A DNA stretch of 64,000 nucleotides from assembly GCF_902459465.1 (NCBI RefSeq), contig NC_047081.1:11127857-11191856 (forward strand). Reading direction: 5' to 3'. The notes beneath the pieces were generated by a model, which was not told the DNA's origin, searched no databases, and saw only the letters and a program-made list of their open reading frames with translations. Positions 58,200 through 64,000 of the stretch are shown piece after piece. The stretch comes from Asterias rubens. Its lineage: Eukaryota; Echinodermata; Asteroidea; Forcipulatida; Asteriidae. Position 1 is the stretch's first letter. Each line of letters starts with the position of its first letter. The translations under genes and the position numbers were made by a program.

Positions 58200-61100
58200 G
58201 CCTTGGGGTACACTTTTTCAGTCAAAATTCGACAAGTTCACAAGGCTATATATGTAAGCCTTGTATACTTTTTCAGTCAAAATTTGACAAGTTCACAAGG
58301 CTATAGCCTTGTACACTTTTCCAGTCCAAATTCACAAGGCTATAGCCTTGTACACTTTTTCAGTCAAAATTTGACAAGTTCACAAGGCTATAGCCTTGTA
58401 CACTTTTTCAGTCAAAATTTGACAAGTTCACAAGGCTATAGCCTTGTACACTTTTTCAGTTAAAATTTGACAAGTTCACAAGGCTATAGCCTTGTACACT
58501 TTTTCAGTCAAAATTTGACAAGTTCACAAGGCTATATAGCCTTGTAAACTTTTTCAGTCAAAATTCGGCTATTATAGCCTTGTACACTTTTTCAGTCCAA
58601 ATTTGACAAGTTCACAAGGCTATAGCCTTGTACACTTTTTCAGTCAAAATTTGACAAGTTCACAAGGCTATAGCCTTGTACACTTTTTCAGTCCATAGCC
58701 TTGTACACTTTTTTAGTCCAAATTTGACAAGTTCACAAGGCTTTAGCCTTGTACACTTTTTCAGTCAAAATTTGACAAGTTCACAAGGCTATAGCCTTGT
58801 ACACTTTTTCAGTCAAAATTTGACAAGTTCACAAGGCTATAGCCTTGTAAACTTTTTCAGTCAAAATTCGGCTATTATAGCCTTGTACACTTTTTCAGTC
58901 CAAATTTGACAAGTTCACAAGGCTATAGCCTTGTACACTTTTTTCGTCCAAATTCGACAAGTTCACAAGGCTATAGCCTTGTAAACTTTTTCAGTCAAAA
59001 TTTGACAAGTTCACAAGGCTATAGCCTTGTAAACTTTTTCAGTCAAAATTCGGCTATTATAGCCTTGTACACTTTTTCAGTCCAAATTTGACAAGTTCAC
59101 AAGGCTATTATAGCCTTGTACACTTTTTTAGTCCAAATTCGACAAGTTCACAAGGCTATAGCCTTGTACACTTTTTCAGTCAAAATTTGACAAGTTCACA
59201 AGGCTATAGCCTTGTAAACTTTTTCAGTCAAAATTCGGCTATTATAGCCTTGTACACTTTTTCAGTCAAAACTTGACAAGTTCACAAGGCTATAGCCTTG
59301 TACACTTTTCAGTCAAAATTTGAAAAGTTCACAAGGCTATAGCCTTGTACACTTTTTCAGTCAAAATTTGACAAGTTCACAAGGCTATAGCCTTGTACAC
59401 TTTTTCAGTCCATAGCCTTGTACACTTTTTTAGTCCAAATTCGACAAGTTCACAAGGCTAAAGCCTTGTACACTTTTTCAGTAGAAATTTGACAAGTTCA
59501 CAAGGCTATAGCCTTGTACACTTTTTCAGTCCAAATTCGACAAGTTCACAAGGCTAAAGCCTTGTACACTTTTTCAGTAAAAATTTGAAAAGTTCACAAG
59601 GCTATAGCCTTGTAAACTTTTTCAGTCAAAATTCGGCTATTATAGCCTTGTACACTTTTTCAGTCAAAACTTGACAAGTTCACAAGGCTATAGCCTTGTA
59701 CACTTTTTCAGTCAAAATTTGAAAAGTTCACAAGGCTATAGCCTTGTAAACTTTTTCAGTCAAAATTCGGCTATTATAGCCTTGTACACTTTTTCAGTCA
59801 AAATTTGAAAAGTTCACAAGGCTATAGCCTTGTACACTTTTTCAGTCAAAATTTGACAAGTTCACAAGGCTATAGCCTTGTACACTTTTTCAGTCCATAG
59901 CCTTGTACACTTTTTTAGTCCAAATTCGACAAGTTCACAAGGCTAAAGCCTTGTACACTTTTTCAGTAAAAATTTGAAAAGTTCACAAGGCTATAGCCTT
60001 GTAAACTTTTTTAGTCCAAATTCGACAAGTTCACAAGGCTAAAGCCTTGTACACTTTTTCAGTCCAAATTCGACAAGTTCACAAGGCTAAAGCCTTGTAC
60101 ACTTTTTCAGTAAAAATTTGAAAAGTTCACAAGGCTATAGCCTTGTAAACTTTTTCAGTCAAAATTCGGCTATTATAGCCTTGTACACTTTTTCAGTCAA
60201 AACTTGACAAGTTCACAAGGCTATAGCCTTGTACACTTTTCAGTCAAAATTTGAAAAGTTCACAAGGCTATAGCCTTGTACACTTTTTCAGTCAAAATTT
60301 GACAAGTTCACAAGGCTATAGCCTTGTACACTTTTTCAGTCCATAGCCTTGTACACTTTTTTAGTCCAAATTCGACAAGTTCACAAGGCTAAAGCCTTGT
60401 ACACTTTTTCAGTCAAAATTTGACAAGTTCACAAGGCTATAGCCTTGTACACTTTTTTAGTCCAAATTCGACAAGTTCACAAGGCTAAAGCCTTGTACAC
60501 TTTTTCAGTCAAAATTTGACAAGTTCACAAGGCTATAGCCTTGTAGACTTTTTCAGTCCAAATTTGAAAAGTTCACAAGGCTATAGTCTTGTACACTTTT
60601 CAGTAAAAATTTTATAGCCTTGTAAACTTTTTCAGTAAAAATTCGGCTATTATAGCCTTGTACACTTTTTCAGTCAAAACTTGACAGGTTCACAAGGCTA
60701 TAGCCTTGTACACTTTTTTAGTCCAAATTTGAAAAGTTCACAAGGCCTTGTACAATTTTTTCAGTCAAAGTTTGACAAGTTCACAAGGCTATAGCCTTGT
60801 ACACTTTTTTAGTCCAAATTCGACAAGTTCACAAGGCTATAGCCTTGTAAACTTTTTCAGTCAAAATTTGACAAGTTCACAAGGCTATAGCCTTGTACAC
60901 TTTTTTAGTCAAAATTTGACAAGTTCACAAGGCTATAGCCTTGTACACTTTTCAGTAAAAATTTGACAAGTTCACAAGGCTATAGCCTTGTACACTTTTT
61001 CAGTCAAAATTTGACAAGTTCACAAGGCTTATAATAGCCTTGTACACTTTTTCAGTCCAAATTTGAAAAGTTCACAAGGCTATGGCCTTGTACACTTTTC

Positions 61101-61440
61101 AGTAAAAATTTGACAAGTTCACAAGGCTATAGCCTTGTACACTTTTTCAGTCAAAATTTTAAAAGTTCATAAGGCCTTGTACACTTTTGCAGTCAAAATT
61201 CGACAAGTTCACAAGCCTTGTACACTTTTTCAGTCAAAATTCGACAAGTTCACATGGCTATAGCCTTGTACACTTTTTCAGTCAAAATCCGACAAGTTCA
61301 CAATGCTATAGGATTGTAAACTTTTTCAGTCAAAATTTGACAAATTCACAAGGCTGTACACTCTTTCAGCAAAAATTTGACATTACATGTACACAAGGCC
61401 TTGTCACTTTTTCAGCCACCTTTTCAAACAAAGTTTTACA
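58200..61440 (+). repeat. 48-bp satellite array with palindromic core
   Basis: The usual unit is 48 bp and contains the perfect palindrome ACAAGGCTATAGCCTTGT followed by ACACTTTTTCAGTC and AAAATTTGACAAGTTC. There are roughly 65-70 units, including shortened variants with AAATTCGGCTATTATAGCC (for example 58560, 58860, 59045, 59228, 59633) and units with GGCTAAAGCC. A block marked by TTTTTCAGTCCATAGCCTTG recurs at about 58690, 59408, 59893 and 60338, showing higher-order structure. Decayed units extend left to about 58030. Because 48 is a multiple of 3, short frames stay open by chance. Confidence 0.95.
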
Positions 61441-61749
61441 TTACACAAACCTAAAATGCACAGGAGTTGCTGTGGCTTCAAACCACTTTTAAAAACCATT
61501 TACAACAAAGCATTGCTCTTGATACATTTTGGTATTGAATAATTGCACATTTTAGTTATTGATTGAAAATTGTCTCATTATCTTAAGTAGTTTGACCTTT
61601 CAAGTAGCTCGAAAAGATAACACCTAGAAATTAAAGAAATTACCACGTACCCAAGTCTTCCCAACACCACACATAAAACCACAAAAAACAGAATCACAAG
61701 CATAAACTATTAATTCTATTGTGACATTAAGTACTGTGGATTCGATGTT

Positions 61750-61815
61750 GCAACATGATACACTGGTGGGATTCGAACCCACGGCACCACCTTGTATACC
61801 ACTAAACCAATGCTT
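61750..61815 (-). mobile_element. tRNA-like repeat
   Basis: The minus strand reads GCATTGGTTTAGTGGTATAC and CGTGGGTTCGAATCCCACCA. The anticodon arm is too short and there is no acceptor stem, so it is a tRNA-derived repeat rather than a gene. A close relative lies at 63235-63310. Confidence 0.65.
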
Positions 61816-61986
61816 CTGAGCACAACAGATGATCAGTTTGAACTCTGAAATAGACAATTATATTGCCGAATAAAACTGAACAAGAACGGGCGGGAACGAA
61901 GCTTATTTTTTGATTGGCTACCGACTTCTACAACAATTTTACCAGTACCTAACCCACCCACAATACCCACAATCTTTAGTCAATAT

Positions 61987-62155
61987 ATAGCCTGGTTCAT
62001 ACCTGTGAATGCAAATGCCATGCATATTTTGATGTCACAAATTGGAAGTGCCCTGTGACCAACTCCTGCGAAACATTCGCTGCAAAAACAGCCCTTTGAC
62101 GACAAATCAGATCGCATTCCCACTTGCAGCAAGTATGAACCAGGCGCAATTTTGG
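61987..62155. mobile_element. MITE, 'AGCCTGGTTCATAC' family (copy 2)
   Basis: The ends TATAGCCTGGTTCATACCTG and AAGTATGAACCAGGCGCAAT are inverted, and the interior shares GCGAAACATTCGCTGCAAAA with 20885-21058. A further left end of the same family starts at 62222. Confidence 0.7.
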
Positions 62156-62399
62156 ACCAGGTTTCAGCAATTCCTGAAAACAATGACCCTAAAATGTTGG
62201 TATCTGTGAGTGGCTGATACTAAAGCCCGGTTCATACTTCCTGCGAATGCGAAACGAATTTTCACATAACAAGTTTGCAACAAATAATTCGCAAGAGTTG
62301 CCCACAGCTCAACTACTGCAAACCAAATTAAAATTAACTAATTTTAAACTACGTTCAATAAAACTACCAGAAAGCAACTGATAACTTGAACAATGTACC

Positions 62400-63310
62400 T
62401 AAATTAAACTGCAATACATGTAGCTAAATTGAAACTACAGGCCACTCGGGTGGGATTCAAACCCTAAACCCAAGAACCAGAGTTCCTGCACTCGGATTGT
62501 ATACTTATATACAGATTGTATCCTTACATATACATGTATAATTGTTGAACAAAATTGAACCTATTGGCTACTTGGGTTTGGACTCGAACCAAATACACAA
62601 AAAGCAGAGACCCATTGTTCATGTACACAGATTGTATTTGTATAATTGTAACTAAATTGAAACTAGTGGCTACTCAGGTGAGCTTCAAACCATAGACCAA
62701 AGAACCTGCATTCTAGAGCATGTACACAGAATGTATCCTTATAAAATTGAAATTATTGGCTACTTGAGGTGGGATTTGAACCCAACACTCAGAATTCTGA
62801 GAGCCCGCATTCAAGAACATGTACTCAGATAGTATCCTTATAAATGTTAACATGTAACTAAATTGGTTCTACTCGCTTCTCGGAAGGGATTTGATATCAA
62901 GACCCAAGAACCTGTGATCACACAATCAAGAACATGTACACAGAATGTATCCTTATCAAATTGAAATTACTGGCTACTTGGGGTGGGATTCGAAACCCAA
63001 CATTCAAAAACCTGAAACCCCACATTCAAGAACATGTACACAGATAGTATCCTTATAAATGTAAACTTGTAACTAAATTGATTCTACTCGCTTCTCGGAA
63101 GGGATTTGAACCCAAGACCCAAGAACCTCTGATTGAAAGTACTGGCTGCTCAGTTGGGATTTAAACCCAACCCCCAAGAACCAGAGACCCAGCATCTAAG
63201 TACACTGATATTATACATTTGTAACTAAATTGATTATACTGGCTACTCAGGTGGGGTTCGAACCCATGACCCCACCTTGTAGACTCCTACACCGATGGCA
63301 GAGAACTGAT
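62400..63310 (-). repeat. Degenerate tandem array of tRNA-like T-arm units
   Basis: About seven units share the order ACTGGCTACTCGGGTGGGATTC-like, AAACCCAAGACCCAAGAACC, then CATTCAAGAACATGTACACAGA and TGTATCCTTATAAA. On the minus strand each keeps a B-box-like GGTTTGAATCCC. The unit at 63240 has an almost intact GGGTTCGAACCCC. It looks like local amplification of a SINE fragment. Confidence 0.65.
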
Positions 63311-63367
63311 GATTAGAGGTAGGTTTGAATTCTACAATCGACAATTACATCATTTATAAAAAAGCCT

Positions 63368-63517
63368 GGGGCCGATTTCACAAAGATCTAAGATTGATCG
63401 CAACTGCAAATCAATCGTAGTTGCTAAGTTAAGTGTGATGTCACAAATACAAATCACTATGGTGATACTGAAAATTTGTCTTGCTATATATTGTATTGCT
63501 TTGTGAAATCGGCCCCT
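63368..63517. mobile_element. Foldback unit with GTGTGATGTCAC core (copy 3)
   Basis: It begins GGGGCCGATTTCACAAAG and ends CTTTGTGAAATCGGCCCC, an 18-bp perfect terminal inverted repeat, better preserved than the pair at 32064-32351. Confidence 0.8.
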
Positions 63518-64000
63518 ACGATTAGCTACTGATTTCTACCACAACTTTAGCATGCAGCTAAAGTCTAGGACTGTATGATGCCATGAAATTTTCATGAACA
63601 TCACGCAAGCCAAAATCTGAACAGAGTTATTTCATGTCTATGGTCGATCACAAAAAACATGAACATTGTCTGTGACTCTATTTTTTTTCAGCTGCACCAA
63701 TTCGACTGCCACTTCTTGTCATACAATAAATTATTGGCAATTATAAAACAATGTCATCATACTTTTTAAAACCTTTCGGGCAAAGTTTAAATACTACAGA
63801 AAAAACACTGAACATACGACGCGCAATTTTGGAAAGGTAGAAACGGAATCTCTCCGGCATATTTACAGTTTTTGGCAAAGTGGCTTTTTCTTCTTGTTCC
63901 CGACGACAGCTGGTTACGTCTGGTCCATTAGTTTATGGCTGTCTTCATAGCGACCTTGCACTAAGGTATGCAGTAATGAACCAATCTAAAGCAAAATAAT
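63518..64000. other. Right edge, nothing recognised
   Basis: No coding frame, RNA or known repeat is seen in the last 480 bases. Confidence 0.4.

Noticed and set aside
58200-61440. CRISPR-like array of palindromic repeats
   Set aside because: The linkers are themselves repeated rather than unique spacers, and this is a eukaryotic locus with no cas genes.
58203-61492. Many short frames encoding SSQGYSLVHFFSQNLT repeats
   Set aside because: They follow from a 48-bp satellite unit divisible by three. They break at each variant unit and lack exon borders.

Overview
The window is animal nuclear DNA: split genes with GT-AG introns, AT-rich introns full of short non-autonomous transposons and tRNA-derived SINEs, and a long satellite array. 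The protein content (a lysosomal alpha-mannosidase, a CCSER-type microtubule-associated protein and a TGN38/KCT2-like Golgi membrane protein) and the look of the repeats suggest a deuterostome invertebrate, most likely an echinoderm such as a sea star. The species call is recognition only and was not tested.

Layout. (1) Positions 760-5004, minus strand: a TGN38/TGOLN2- or KCT2-like type I membrane protein. A signal-peptide, cysteine-rich exon (4404-5004) appears to join in phase to a repeat exon (2185-3578, about 68 copies of the hexapeptide QPQVGD), followed by an exon with an acidic stalk and a transmembrane helix (760-987). The cytosolic tail lies off the left edge. (2) Positions 5751-20777, plus strand: a complete 24-exon lysosomal alpha-mannosidase (GH38, MAN2B1) of about 993 residues, with the zinc and catalytic residues present. 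One reading-frame anomaly sits at the exon 9/10 junction, beside an A6 run. (3) Positions 20778-24610: 3' flank of MAN2B1 and intergenic DNA with several foldback elements. (4) Positions 24718-53546, plus strand: a 10-exon CCSER1/CCSER2 homologue of 1253 residues, with a very large first coding exon, a coiled coil and a basic last exon carrying SxIP-like motifs. (5) Positions 53547-64000: no convincing coding sequence. It holds a 3.2-kb satellite of a 48-bp unit with a perfect palindromic core (58200-61440) and a degenerate array built from tRNA-like pieces (62220-63310).

The TGN-like gene and MAN2B1 are arranged head to head, with about 750 bp between their start codons. Both belong to the secretory/lysosomal route, so a shared promoter region is possible. 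Two CATGTGAC boxes of the kind bound by MITF/TFE factors lie just upstream of MAN2B1. The third gene is functionally unrelated (cytoskeleton).

Much of the remaining sequence is repeats: TTAA-flanked MITEs that share TTAAAGG ends, several hairpin (foldback) families, tRNA-derived SINEs (one carrying a nested 150-bp insertion), an exact 205-bp triplication inside a MAN2B1 intron, and a 338-bp inverted repeat with hammerhead-like sequence.
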